A DNA stretch of 64,000 nucleotides from Pycnococcus provasolii (taxonomy: Eukaryota; Chlorophyta; Pseudoscourfieldiophyceae; Pseudoscourfieldiales; Pycnococcaceae). Under the pieces are notes generated by a model, which made no database searches, was not told where the DNA came from, and saw only the letters and a list, made by a program, of their open reading frames with translations. The stretch is from the NCBI GenBank assembly GCA_938743325.2, contig OW568877.1, forward strand, positions 1 to 64,000, read 5' to 3'. Shown one piece after another: positions 47,905 through 57,915 of the stretch (position 1 is the first letter of the stretch; every line of letters begins with the position of its first letter). The position numbers and the translations under genes are program-made.

Positions 47905-50298
47905 ATGGAAGACAAACTTGAGGTAATCAGCGTGCACACCACTGACGTCTCCTCGGAGTCCTACAACGACGTCCAAGGCACATCATCCGAAAAGCACACG
48001 ACGGCGAGAGATGGAAACGCTCGCAGCAGCAATACCCCAGAAGGAAAAGGAGAGGAACCTTCACAGCACACGAAAGATAACGCAAACAACGACGACGCGG
48101 GAAAAGCCGCGTCCACCTGCCGCGACAGCCGAGCTGCAGCCTACCTGAAAGTTCTCATTCTGCCTGCCGTCGCCGTTGCCTCAGGACTGCTCGCATACGG
48201 GCGCATATACCTGCGACTCAACCACCTCGCCATTCAACTGCTCGAGTACTGTTTCTGGTCCGTGCTTGGAAGACTATGCGCCAAGCACTTCGTGCAGATG
48301 TCCGCCGTCGCGTTCGAAGCGGTGCTGCAAACCGACCGGGCCGTCTACTTCCTACTCACGCTCTCCGACCCCATCAGTCGCGCGCTCACCGTCATCGCCA
48401 TGTGCCTCGCGTGGCTGTTCATCATGTCGAGTGCGCTGAAAGAAAAGGAGCTGTTCAACGTCATCCTACGCGTTCACGTGTGCATCGTACTGGCAGTCAT
48501 CAGCCACCTCATCGAGCGCATCACCAGCTCCTCTCTGGCGCTTCACTTTCAGGCGAAGAATCAGTGGGACTCGCTGCGCTCGGCGCTGCGCACGGAGTAC
48601 TTCCTCGTCGCTCTCTCGTCGAGCTCGAAGAAGCGACGAGCACGTGAGCGGGAGATCTTAAGGAAACGCGTCGTCGAGGCGATGAGTAGGCAGTCGAAGG
48701 TTGTGCTTAGTGCAACGCACCGCTTCAAGCGATTGCTGAAGCCGCGCGTCAGGAACTCCGTAATCTCGAGCGGAAATGGAGAGCCGAACCCTCCAGAAGC
48801 GGACGCGCCAAACAAAAAATCGAGGAAAGATTCGTTCAGGTCGTCCAGCCTCAAGCGGCTTTGCATGGGCGGAGACGGCGAGGAGAAGAAGAAAGGCGGC
48901 AACGGCAAGAGCACGTCAGATTCTGGCATGGGAACGAAGCCGGAGTTGCGCCGAGACTTGAGCACCGCCTCGCTTTGCTCAACCGACGACGAAATGGCGC
49001 ACACAAGTGCGAGCGACGCAGCCTCCACGGATGGCATCAATCTCACCATGCGCGCCGTCCTGAAAAAGGAGTCAGACGCCATGAGCGTATCTACTGAGAT
49101 CTCGGACGAGCAAGATGAAGCTCTGCTGATGTCAGTTGCGAATGCTGAGGACATGCCAACGGCGCTTGACGTGACTCGCGCGGCAAGCTACCTGTCTTCG
49201 CAGGGCAACTTGACGATAACCGGGGCGCTGAAGCGATCACGCCAAAGCAGAGGGAGCGAGGACGAAGACGGCGGATTAGAAATCACGAGTCGACAAGAGG
49301 CGGAGGAGTACGCTCGTAACCTCTACGATCACGTGCGCATGCGCCGCGAACCTGCTGTGCTGCCGCGAGACTTCGAAGACTTTCTGCCCCCCAAGCTTGC
49401 GAAGGAGGCGTTCGAAATCTTCGACGATAAGGGCCTCGGCGTTTTGTACCAGGGCGACTTCCTCCGCACGGTCGTTGAGGTGTATCGGCGACGTCGTGGT
49501 CTCGCTCGAACGCTTAACGATGCCGAAAAAGTCGTCACGTCGATTGGAACGCTGATTAACGTCGTGCTGGGGCTCGCGAATATTTTCATGTACCTCGGCG
49601 TGTTCGGGCTGAGCATGAATAGCCTCTGGCTTGTCTTCAGCAGCCTGATTCTCGCCACCGCATTTGCTTTCGGGCAGACTGTGTCGCAGATCTTCGAGGC
49701 TGTCACGCTGCTCGTGCTCGTTCATCCCATGGACGTTGGCGATTCCATCATATGGCAGAACGAGAAGTTCTTCGTGACCGAGCTTGGTCTGCGCCAGATT
49801 GGCCTTAAGACAGCAATGGGAGTGCCCATGCTCGTGCCCACTCACAAGATGGCTGGCACGGAGCTGAGAAATCTGAGCCGAGTGTCTTATTTTTTCGATA
49901 GCGTGGAATTTGTCGTCGACATGAGCTTGAGCAAGGCGGACATCGCCAAGGTTGAGGAGGCGCTGCGCGTGTTTTTAGCCTCCGATCCGAGGACCTACGG
50001 CACTACTAACGAGGACGACGTGGCCGTGTTGGTCAGCAGCACGAGTGCGCCGTTGAAGTGCACGATGTACATCTTCTACAGGGTTAATATAAGCCCTGGA
50101 GAGTTTTTGCGCGTCTTCCGGGCGAAGAGCCGTGTTCTGCTTACGGTGCAGCATGTGCTTGTGCACGAGCTCAATGTATCCTACACGATGGGATCGGGTA
50201 CGATCACGGGCGACATGAGTGGCAAGAGCGGCCTGTTTCAGCTGTCTACGTGGAATCCACATACGCGACGTGAAAATGTGGAATCGTACGAATCTTGA
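47905..50298 (+). CDS. MscS-like mechanosensitive ion channel (MSL type)
   Basis: The 797-residue protein starts at ATG 47905. An acidic cytoplasmic N-terminus (about 70 residues) is followed by four hydrophobic helices between about residues 72 and 210, a long charged loop (about 230-520), an EF-hand-like segment FEIFDDKGLGVLYQGDF, and the MscS pore region: AEKVVTSIGTLINVVLGLAN, then SLILATAFAFGQTVSQIFEA and LVHPMDVGDSI, with the cytoplasmic beta domain after it. Plant MSL8-10 channels share this layout and open under membrane tension in the plasma membrane. No organelle transit peptide is visible, supporting a plasma-membrane or flagellar location. Confidence 0.88.
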   Translation: MEDKLEVISVHTTDVSSESYNDVQGTSSEKHTTARDGNARSSNTPEGKGEEPSQHTKDNANNDDAGKAASTCRDSRAAAYLKVLILPAVAVASGLLAYGRIYLRLNHLAIQLLEYCFWSVLGRLCAKHFVQMSAVAFEAVLQTDRAVYFLLTLSDPISRALTVIAMCLAWLFIMSSALKEKELFNVILRVHVCIVLAVISHLIERITSSSLALHFQAKNQWDSLRSALRTEYFLVALSSSSKKRRAREREILRKRVVEAMSRQSKVVLSATHRFKRLLKPRVRNSVISSGNGEPNPPEADAPNKKSRKDSFRSSSLKRLCMGGDGEEKKKGGNGKSTSDSGMGTKPELRRDLSTASLCSTDDEMAHTSASDAASTDGINLTMRAVLKKESDAMSVSTEISDEQDEALLMSVANAEDMPTALDVTRAASYLSSQGNLTITGALKRSRQSRGSEDEDGGLEITSRQEAEEYARNLYDHVRMRREPAVLPRDFEDFLPPKLAKEAFEIFDDKGLGVLYQGDFLRTVVEVYRRRRGLARTLNDAEKVVTSIGTLINVVLGLANIFMYLGVFGLSMNSLWLVFSSLILATAFAFGQTVSQIFEAVTLLVLVHPMDVGDSIIWQNEKFFVTELGLRQIGLKTAMGVPMLVPTHKMAGTELRNLSRVSYFFDSVEFVVDMSLSKADIAKVEEALRVFLASDPRTYGTTNEDDVAVLVSSTSAPLKCTMYIFYRVNISPGEFLRVFRAKSRVLLTVQHVLVHELNVSYTMGSGTITGDMSGKSGLFQLSTWNPHTRRENVESYES

Positions 50299-50352
50299 AA
50301 TTCTTGTACCGTGGTAAAAGAAAAAAGACTGTACAGCTTTAGTTTACACGGT

Positions 50353-50385
50353 TTACACAGTCGCGAGCTCGCGCGCCGCCGCCTC

Positions 50386-50416
<31 letters not shown>

Positions 50417-51444
50417 GTCGCGGCACAGAGCTCCACCTCGCGCACGAGGACACCCTCCTGCGTTGTGTTCAAGCATTCGAGCACCGTCGGGTGTTTGCGC
50501 ATACTCATCACGCAGCTAGTTCCGCAGAACGTCGTCATCCCTTCCTTTCCCACGCGGTCTGCGCACACGAACGCCATGTGAGTTCCAAATAAGGGTATCA
50601 ATCGTGTCGCCCAATATTGAAGCGTTTCGTGCGAATCAGGTTCCTCCGAGACGTGGTCAGGTGGGTCGTCCGGGTGGCGGTTGCACCACGCACTGCTGAA
50701 GAGAGCAATCTGAACGCCCGAGTTTTTCCAGAAGTGCGCGAGCTCAAAGTCCGTGAACGGCGCTACGAAATCCTCCGGGTTGATGTCCATGCATATTCCC
50801 AGACCCGCCCGAACGCCCAAGGGTGGCGGCAAGTCGACGTACTGGAACCGCTCGCCTGCGCTTGCCCACACTTTATCCGTCGCATACAAGAACGTCTTGT
50901 CATAAATAGCAAGGATGTCACCCGCTGCTGAGACGACGCACTGCGAATTGTAGAGCCTTTCCTCCTCACCATCACCGTCGGACCGTTCTCGTTCCCGTCG
51001 CGGGTATCCGCATACGACGACACACGCTAACAAAGCCGCCCAACGCCGGCACCACGCGATGGTTGCACCACCCGACGGCGGCTCACACAGAGGCGCAATT
51101 TCTGCACGAGAGTTGAAAATGTACCCCGTGAACGCCATCTCTGGCAAGATCAGGATATCCACAGAATCACGAAAAGACGGTGACGGCGATACTGCAACAC
51201 CTCGAGGTCGTCCTGGTAAATCTCCATCCTCCAAGTTACCAGAGTCCGTCCCATCATCCAAAGTACGAGAAAAGTACGATGTTAATAACGCATCAGCACG
51301 CAACATCGACAAGGAAGGCCTAGACCAAACAGGCGCAAACTGAAGACAGGCAACACGCATACTAGAAGGACTAGAAGTATTATTAAGAGTAACACCTGAG
51401 GGCTCAAGGTCATCAAGCATCAATGACGCTGATGACGACGCCAT
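50353..51444 (-). CDS. NTA1: NTA1-like protein N-terminal Asn/Gln amidohydrolase (nitrilase superfamily)
   Basis: From ATG 51444 the protein has 363 residues (ATG 51606 would add 54 low-quality residues). NTA1 deamidates N-terminal Asn or Gln, making them substrates for arginylation in the N-degron pathway. The nitrilase triad is present: Glu in LPEMAFTGYIFNSR, Lys in YDKTFLYATDKVWA and Cys in GLGICMDINPEDF. The sequence context around all three matches yeast Nta1. The last 25 residues are an Ala/Thr tract from a GCC/GTC repeat. Plants mostly use a different amidase (NTAN1/NTAQ1 types), so an NTA1-type gene in an alga is worth noting. Confidence 0.8.
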
Positions 51445-51772
51445 GTTCAGTGACGTGAAAAAGGCATAATGGTCACTGATGTGAAAAACCAAACGAGTCG
51501 TTCGTTCGGGGATTAAATTCCCGAGGGGACGGACCCAAAGGGGATCGATCCATCCCCTGGGAAGATGAGTCGGAAATAGGTGTCGGAAATCGCCATCAGC
51601 CTTCATCACCGCACGCCATCACTCGCTTAGCGCACGCGAATCATACATCAACACACGCCTTTCTTTCTTTTGGTTTCTTTTGAGTGTGCACACCTCACTC
51701 ACCTCCACCTCTACGGCTCTACAGCCGACCTGCCTGCAACATTGCCGACACCGCTAGATAGCAGTTCTCGTC

Positions 51773-52801
51773 ATGCAATCAAACAAGTACGAGCTCGAGC
51801 GCGAGGCTCGCATCGCGCAAAACAAGAAAAGAATGGCCGAGCTGAATTTGCTTTTCATCGCGCGAACCACCATCGCACATGCGCCTGCGCGTGCGCGTGC
51901 GCGTCTACCTGCGCCGACGCGCGTACGTTGCAGTTTGCCCGTGCGCGCGTCGGCAAGGCTTGTTGGCGCACAAGCGGAGCACGCACGAGGCTTGGGCTCA
52001 GACAGCGAGACGGACAACGAAGGATTCGTCACGCCCGCACGAGACGACCCGCTCCGACTCGGCGCAACCACCTCAGGAAAACGAGCGATCGAACGAGTCG
52101 TCTCGCGCAACACGTCCAGGAACGAGACATGGACCGGGGCTCGCATGCACGAGCTGCCGCCGCCACCACCCGGCGTGCGGCGCAACATGTCGTGTCACTG
52201 TTGCACGCAGTGCGTCGCATCCTGGAGAGGAAACATGACAAAGCCGCTCGCGTGTTCGACTTGTGGAAAGTTTTATTGCGCGCGTTGTCTCTTCCACATC
52301 AATGGAGCTGCCGACATGGAGGAGGTCTACAACTTTATCGACGAGATGTCGGAAGACTGGTCGTGCTTCCACTGCACGGGGTCGTGCGCTTGCCAGGACA
52401 AGAGCCTGACAAGCCTCTACCGCCACGACAGCAAGCCTGGGTACATGGCGCATAAGCACCGTGGGTGGGTGGGCGTTAACGGTGGATTCGCAGAAGCGGC
52501 GTGCAAACCACAGGAGTCGCTCCTCGACAACAGTTTAAGCGAGCGGCGCGTGAAGCGGAAGCTCACGCTTGACAAGCCCGCACCTCCGCCTGTCGTTGCC
52601 ACCGCGACGCCGCCTGCGGCACCCGTCCCTGAGCTCGCTGTCGGCGCCTCCGTGCGCAAGAAGTTCGGGACGCGCTTCTTTAAGGGCACGGTCACAGAGT
52701 TGTGGCAGGAACCGGGCGAGGAGTTGACAGCGCACATCGTCTACGAGGACGGCGACGAGGAGGACCTCGGCGCGGAGGAGGCGCGCGCTTGCGTCGTGTG
52801 A
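51773..52801 (+). CDS. CDCA7-type (zf-4CXXC_R1) zinc-finger protein with Tudor-like C-terminus
   Basis: The 342-residue protein starts at ATG 51773. The N-terminus YELEREARIAQNKKRMAELN resembles the conserved helix preceding R1-type zinc fingers. The zinc-finger region (about residues 138-210) has at least ten cysteines: CHCCTQC, CSTCGKFYCARCLFH and CFHCTGSCAC. This fold occurs in CDCA7, which with HELLS/DDM1-type remodellers supports DNA methylation maintenance. The C-terminal segment GASVRKKFGTRFFKGTVTEL followed by IVYEDGDEEDL looks like a Tudor-type module that also occurs alone in plant chromatin proteins. A nuclear chromatin role is inferred. Confidence 0.75.
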   Translation: MQSNKYELEREARIAQNKKRMAELNLLFIARTTIAHAPARARARLPAPTRVRCSLPVRASARLVGAQAEHARGLGSDSETDNEGFVTPARDDPLRLGATTSGKRAIERVVSRNTSRNETWTGARMHELPPPPPGVRRNMSCHCCTQCVASWRGNMTKPLACSTCGKFYCARCLFHINGAADMEEVYNFIDEMSEDWSCFHCTGSCACQDKSLTSLYRHDSKPGYMAHKHRGWVGVNGGFAEAACKPQESLLDNSLSERRVKRKLTLDKPAPPPVVATATPPAAPVPELAVGASVRKKFGTRFFKGTVTELWQEPGEELTAHIVYEDGDEEDLGAEEARACVV

Positions 52802-52929
52802 TACCAACACTCGCTGCGTTCGGGCGGGATAGATCTGCTGATTTCTTTTGTAAAAAACGAATCGAGTTGTTTCTCTTTCAATTGCACACGAATGTTTTAC
52901 ATCTTTTACACTAACAGTGATGACAAATG

Positions 52930-55900
52930 TCAATCATGGCAATCATGATGAGAAATGTCAAATGACAAATGAGAAATGTCAATCATGCCAGCAGATGGAT
53001 CGTACTCAGGCCACGGCGGGAACGGATCACGAGCCATGTCCAGCTTCAATCCAAGCTTCCATGCATCCTCCTTCGACGACGACGACGACGCCTCTTCCAC
53101 CAAGCCACATTCCTTCGCCGTCACCAGACATGCGTCGAGCGCATGCTCGATTGCTGACTGGTCGAGGTTCTGACCGATGATCACAACCTCCTGACGCCTG
53201 TCCTTCAGCACAGCACCCGCGTAGTCCTTCATGATCATCGCGTACTCCTCCGAGTCCTTCGCAGGCCAAGCCTCCTCCGGCTGGCACGACATCCACGGAC
53301 CGCCGCAGCCAAACTGACCCACCGCGCCAGCTTGGCTCCATTCGCCAATCTGATCGTCGCGACCGGCGAGCCACATGAAGCCCTTGCTGCGCAGGATGTT
53401 GCCAAAGCGCTTGCGCATGCGTGCGGACTTCGTCTTGGCGTCGCTTTCGCGCTTCGCAAGATCCGCCTCCTTCTCACCTCCCTTCTCCTGAGCAGCCGAG
53501 CTATCCTCATGCTTCACGACGAAGTGATCTTCGAGGAACGACATCAGACGCACAGGGTGGAACGGCGTGCGCGCCTTGTACACGAAGCTGCTGATGCCGT
53601 ACTCCTCCGTCTCGGAAACGTGCGCCGCCTTCTCGCCGCTACTCTCCATCAGCATCGTCTTCAGCCAGCCTGCAGCCCGCGACGTCTTGCGCATGTCGAA
53701 CAGACCCGTGCGAAGTACTTCGGAGAGCGCAACGTCGCCGTGCTTTGCACGAATCACGCGCGCCTCCGCGTTAAGAGCGCGCACCGCACGCTCCACCGCC
53801 ACAGCCTTCTCCTCCGTCACGAGGTCGCACTTCGACAGCACAATCACGTCAGCAAACTCAATCTGCGACATCAGCAGCGGCGCCACGCTACGTTCGTCTC
53901 CCTCGTCCGCGCTTCCGCGAAAGCGCTCAGTAAGATCCGCGGATGTGCCCATGTCCGTGTCAAACCCAGCCACGTCCACCAACGTCACGCACGTGTCGAG
54001 CTTCGCCAGCTCGTTCAGCGAGCCCTTCCCTCGCAGCGCCTCCACGATGGGCTTTATGTCCACCAACCACTCCGCCGACGGATTCGCGCCGCCGTCCTCC
54101 ATCTCCATGGTGAACGTCTCCGCCACCTCGATCGGGTCGCTCACGCCAGTGGACTCGACGACGATCGCATCGAACCTGTCCTCCGCCACGAGGTCCGCCA
54201 GCGCCTTGACGAGGTCCTCGCGCAGCGTACAGCAGATACAGCCGTTGTGCAACTCCACGAGCTTCTCCTCGCGCTGCAGCATCTTCGTGTTGCGCACGAG
54301 GTTGGCGTCGATATTCACCGCCGCCATATCGTTGACGAGCACCGCCACACGCACCGTGTCCTGCGCATGAGTCTGCTCAAGGATGCGCTTCAGCAGCGTC
54401 GTCTTGCCAGCACCGAGGAAGCCTGAAAGAAGCGTCACCGGAACCGTGCGCAGCGTTTGGGTCTTCGCTGTCGGTATTTCTGCAACCGCGGCAGCCGCGA
54501 AAGGAGACCATGCACCCGGCTGAAATGGTGCCGGCGCTTCGGCAACCGCGGCGGCGGCGGCGAACGGAGACCATGCACCCACCTGAAATGGTACTGGTGG
54601 CAGCAATTGGGTATCACCTTTCTGAATGTCCTGCTTCTGGTCGTGCTGTTGGTCATGGTGGTCGTGATCAGCAGACGGATCGTACTCAGGCCACGGCGGG
54701 AACGGATCACGAGCCATGTCCAGCTTCAATCCAAGCTTCCATGCATCCTCCTTCGACGACGACGACGACGCCTCTTCCACCAAGCCACATTCCTTCGCCG
54801 TCACCAGACATGCGTCGAGCGCATGCTCGATTGCTGACTGGTCGAGGTTCTGACCGATGATCACAACCTCCTGACGCCTGTCCTTCAGCACAGCACCCGC
54901 GTAGTCCTTCATAATCATCGCGTACTCCTCCGAGTCCTTCGCAGGCCAAGCCTCCTCCGGCTGGCACGACATCCACGGACCGCCGCAGCCAAACTGACCC
55001 ACCGCGCCAGCTTGGCTCCATTCGCCAATCTGATCGTCGCGACCGGCGAGCCACATGAAGCCCTTGCTGCGCAGGATGTTGCCAAAGCGCTTGCGCATGC
55101 GTGCGGACTTCGTCTTGGCGTCGCTTTCGCGCTTCGCAAGATCCGCCTCCTTCTCACCTCCCTTCTCCTGAGCAGCCGAGCTATCCTCATGCTTCACGAC
55201 GAAGTGATCTTCGAGGAACGACATCAGACGCACAGGGTGGAACGGCGTGCGCGCCTTGTACACGAAGCTGCTGATGCCGTACTCCTCCGTCTCGGAAACG
55301 TGCGCCGCCTTCTCGCCGCTACTCTCCATCAGCATCGTCTTCAGCCAGCCTGCAGCCCGCGACGTCTTGCGCATGTCGAACAGACCCGTGCGAAGTACTT
55401 CGGAGAGCGCAACGTCGCCGTGCTTTGCACGAATCACGCGCGCCTCCGCGTTAAGAGCGCGCACCGCACGCTCCACCGCCACAGCCTTCTCCTCCGTCAC
55501 GAGGTCGCACTTCGACAGCACAATCACGTCAGCAAACTCAATCTGCGACATCAGCAGCGGCGCCACGCTACGTTCGTCTCCCTCGTCCGCGCTTCCGCGA
55601 AAGCGCTCAGTAAGATCCGCGGATGTGCCCATGTCCGTGTCAAACCCAGCCACGTCCACCAACGTCACGCACGTGTCGAGCTTCGCCAGCTCGTTCAGCG
55701 AGCCCTTCCCTCGCAGCGCCTCCACGATGGGCTTTATGTCCACCAACCACTCCGCCGACGGATTCGCGCCGCCGTCCTCCATCTCCATGGTGAACGTCTC
55801 CGCCACCTCGATCGGGTCGCTCACGCCAGTGGACTCGACGACGATCGCATCGAACCTGTCCTCCGCCACGAGGTCCGCCAGCGCCTTGACGAGGTCCTCG

Positions 55901-57915
55901 CGCAGCGTACAGCAGATACAGCCGTTGTGCAACTCCACGAGCTTCTCCTCGCGCTGCAGCATCTTCGTGTTGCGCACGAGGTTGGCGTCGATATTCACCG
56001 CCGCCATATCGTTGACAAGCACCGCCACACGCACCGTGTCCTGCGCATGAGTCTGCTCAAGGATGCGCTTCAGCAGCGTCGTCTTGCCAGCACCGAGGAA
56101 GCCTGAAAGAAGCGTCACCGGAACCGTGCGCAGCTTTTTAGTCTTCGCCAAAGTCTTCGCTGCCGGTGTTTTTGCCGCAGGCAATTTGGCCACCGTCGGT
56201 TTTGTCGCTACCGGCACTTCTAACTTCTTCTGTGGCTGCGATCGAATACCTCCAGTAAGAAATTCCTGTCCAAAAATGCCGCCACACTTGTGCTCGAGAA
56301 TGCCCGCGACATGAGCATTCCGCAAGGTCATGGCTGCCGCTTCGAGACAAGCCACGGCTGCCGATGCATACGCCTCCTTTCCTCGCTGAACCGCGGCGAT
56401 GGCATTCGGGAACGTGTACCAGTCGTAGTAGTCCTCGTCATCCTCCATGTCCGCATCCTCGAGTGGGCCGGGGGGAGGCGGATGTCTCGCGTAGAAGAAG
56501 TACATATCCGTGCGACATCCTGGCGCGTGGTACAGCGCCACAGGTGGCACGTTGGGTGACAGAGGCACGAGTTCGCTGTCGCCGTCAACGTCGCAAAACG
56601 TGCTCACGCTCTCCCGTGCGCGCTCCACCGGATCGGTGCCTAGCGCGAAAGGCATCGCGGGAAGTACCATGCCCTGCCATAGCGGCGCCTTCGACAGCGA
56701 TCGCACCAGCACGCAGCGGTTGCCACGCAGCACAAGCCCACCCACGCAGTGCTTTGCGCTCGAGGAGGCTGGATGCTCGGTGGTTGCGGGACGAATCGAC
56801 TCGTCGTCACGAGAATTCGTGGCGGCTTTCGATGGTGCTGGCGGTTCGGGAGCTGGCGGCGCGTTCGGCTTCGTCGCCGCAACGGTAGCGGCAGCCGCCG
56901 CCGCCGCCTCTGCCGCCTCCTCCTCCATCACCCCGCTGTTGAAGACGTCGATGGTCACGTCCTCAGCCATGGGCGTGTACTGCTTCGTCGTCCTGTCCAT
57001 CTCGATGCTGAGCGACGCGAGCCACACCGACCTTCCCAACAAGTCGTACGTGTCTGGGTCCCACGCCGGCGGCGACGAGGTGATGTGCGCGCCGTCGAGC
57101 GCGTCTGGCTCGTCGGACACCGCGGCGGCGAATGCGCGCGCGAGAAGCACGGCTGCTTCGCCGTCTCCGCACACCGCCGTTCTCCCGTCGGGATAAGCGC
57201 CACGGAGCAGCGGCTCGAGATGCGAACGGCTGGCCTCGTCCTGAAACACGACGTCCACGGGCACGTTAGCAGGCGCGTTGCGTCCATACGCCTTGCGCCA
57301 GTCAGGTGCGAGCATGAGTCGTTCGCACACCTTGGACACCTGGGGGTGCAGCAGCACGAGTCGGCTCGCGTTGGGTGTGCGCGCTTGGTCTCCACGCATG
57401 AGCTTCAGCAGCAGCGTGCACGCTGCCCCTGCGGCAATCATCGCCGCGCCGCTGATTGAGAGTTTTTCGACGGCGCGTGCGACAGGCTTACCGAGTCTCT
57501 TTCCGAGCACCGTCGCGCCCGCCTCCGCCTCGAGTTCTGCCGCCATGTCCTTCGGCGCCGCTAGTGGTGCGGCGTCAACGATGCAAATGTCTGTAGGCAC
57601 ATCGCTCTGTCCTTCTGCCGCCGCCGCCGCCAAAGAGGCCAGAGCCGACGCGACGGCGCGAAGCGTCTTGAACGCTTCGACATTCCACACATTTGCCGAA
57701 CCCAACCCTTCCGAACCACTAGGAGCCAGGAGGAGAAGTGCTGATGAGCAGGATGCGCACGTATCTTTCACGGGGCAGTAGCCTAAGCTACATGCGAAGT
57801 AGCGCACGCCAAAACCACATGAAGAGTCGTACTCATCAGCAGGAGCAGACACGGAGGAGGACGCTGAGGCTGAGGCTGAGGCGGCGAGATGACGAGCACG
57901 GGCCTTGCGCGACAT
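52930..57915 (-). CDS. CobW/ZNG1-like metallochaperone with two near-identical GTPase modules
   Basis: The 1,661-residue protein starts at ATG 57915. Residues of about 40-380 are an unfamiliar region with a cysteine cluster (CSLGYCPVKDTCASC). Residues of about 395-545 (HCVGGLVLRGNRCVLVRSLS) resemble a Nudix-like fold without a clear Nudix box. Two CobW modules follow, from about 595 and 1155. Each has Walker A GFLGAGKTTLLK, the metal motif NGCICCTLRED (CxCC), VESTGVSDP, LSKCDLV and a CobW C-terminal domain (FGCGGPW). The linker between them is His/Asp-rich (DHDHHDQQHD). COG0523 proteins use GTP to load zinc or related metals onto client enzymes; single modules of about 400 residues are usual. 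The duplication is internal to one open frame. Confidence 0.85.
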   Translation of the reverse strand: MSRKARARHLAASASASASSSVSAPADEYDSSCGFGVRYFACSLGYCPVKDTCASCSSALLLLAPSGSEGLGSANVWNVEAFKTLRAVASALASLAAAAAEGQSDVPTDICIVDAAPLAAPKDMAAELEAEAGATVLGKRLGKPVARAVEKLSISGAAMIAAGAACTLLLKLMRGDQARTPNASRLVLLHPQVSKVCERLMLAPDWRKAYGRNAPANVPVDVVFQDEASRSHLEPLLRGAYPDGRTAVCGDGEAAVLLARAFAAAVSDEPDALDGAHITSSPPAWDPDTYDLLGRSVWLASLSIEMDRTTKQYTPMAEDVTIDVFNSGVMEEEAAEAAAAAAATVAATKPNAPPAPEPPAPSKAATNSRDDESIRPATTEHPASSSAKHCVGGLVLRGNRCVLVRSLSKAPLWQGMVLPAMPFALGTDPVERARESVSTFCDVDGDSELVPLSPNVPPVALYHAPGCRTDMYFFYARHPPPPGPLEDADMEDDEDYYDWYTFPNAIAAVQRGKEAYASAAVACLEAAAMTLRNAHVAGILEHKCGGIFGQEFLTGGIRSQPQKKLEVPVATKPTVAKLPAAKTPAAKTLAKTKKLRTVPVTLLSGFLGAGKTTLLKRILEQTHAQDTVRVAVLVNDMAAVNIDANLVRNTKMLQREEKLVELHNGCICCTLREDLVKALADLVAEDRFDAIVVESTGVSDPIEVAETFTMEMEDGGANPSAEWLVDIKPIVEALRGKGSLNELAKLDTCVTLVDVAGFDTDMGTSADLTERFRGSADEGDERSVAPLLMSQIEFADVIVLSKCDLVTEEKAVAVERAVRALNAEARVIRAKHGDVALSEVLRTGLFDMRKTSRAAGWLKTMLMESSGEKAAHVSETEEYGISSFVYKARTPFHPVRLMSFLEDHFVVKHEDSSAAQEKGGEKEADLAKRESDAKTKSARMRKRFGNILRSKGFMWLAGRDDQIGEWSQAGAVGQFGCGGPWMSCQPEEAWPAKDSEEYAMIMKDYAGAVLKDRRQEVVIIGQNLDQSAIEHALDACLVTAKECGLVEEASSSSSKEDAWKLGLKLDMARDPFPPWPEYDPSADHDHHDQQHDQKQDIQKGDTQLLPPVPFQVGAWSPFAAAAAVAEAPAPFQPGAWSPFAAAAVAEIPTAKTQTLRTVPVTLLSGFLGAGKTTLLKRILEQTHAQDTVRVAVLVNDMAAVNIDANLVRNTKMLQREEKLVELHNGCICCTLREDLVKALADLVAEDRFDAIVVESTGVSDPIEVAETFTMEMEDGGANPSAEWLVDIKPIVEALRGKGSLNELAKLDTCVTLVDVAGFDTDMGTSADLTERFRGSADEGDERSVAPLLMSQIEFADVIVLSKCDLVTEEKAVAVERAVRALNAEARVIRAKHGDVALSEVLRTGLFDMRKTSRAAGWLKTMLMESSGEKAAHVSETEEYGISSFVYKARTPFHPVRLMSFLEDHFVVKHEDSSAAQEKGGEKEADLAKRESDAKTKSARMRKRFGNILRSKGFMWLAGRDDQIGEWSQAGAVGQFGCGGPWMSCQPEEAWPAKDSEEYAMIMKDYAGAVLKDRRQEVVIIGQNLDQSAIEHALDACLVTAKECGLVEEASSSSSKEDAWKLGLKLDMARDPFPPWPEYDPSAGMIDISHLSFDISHHDCHD
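52988..54453. repeat. CobW module repeat, downstream copy
   Basis: This 1,466-bp segment is almost identical to 54668-56133 (offset 1,680 bp). Only two internal differences were seen: 53233 versus 54913, and 54337 versus 56017. Both are third-position synonymous (Ile and Leu codons). Confidence 0.9.
54668..56133. repeat. CobW module repeat, upstream copy
   Basis: Partner of 52988-54453. The 214-bp unique segment between the copies encodes the His-rich linker and two copies of a (P/V)FQxGAWSPFAAAA motif, so a smaller repeat is nested at the junction. Confidence 0.9.

Noticed and set aside
53332-56106. Two identical 364-residue His/Arg-rich open frames on the plus strand
   Set aside because: Antisense shadows of the two CobW modules, in a GC-rich frame without stops.
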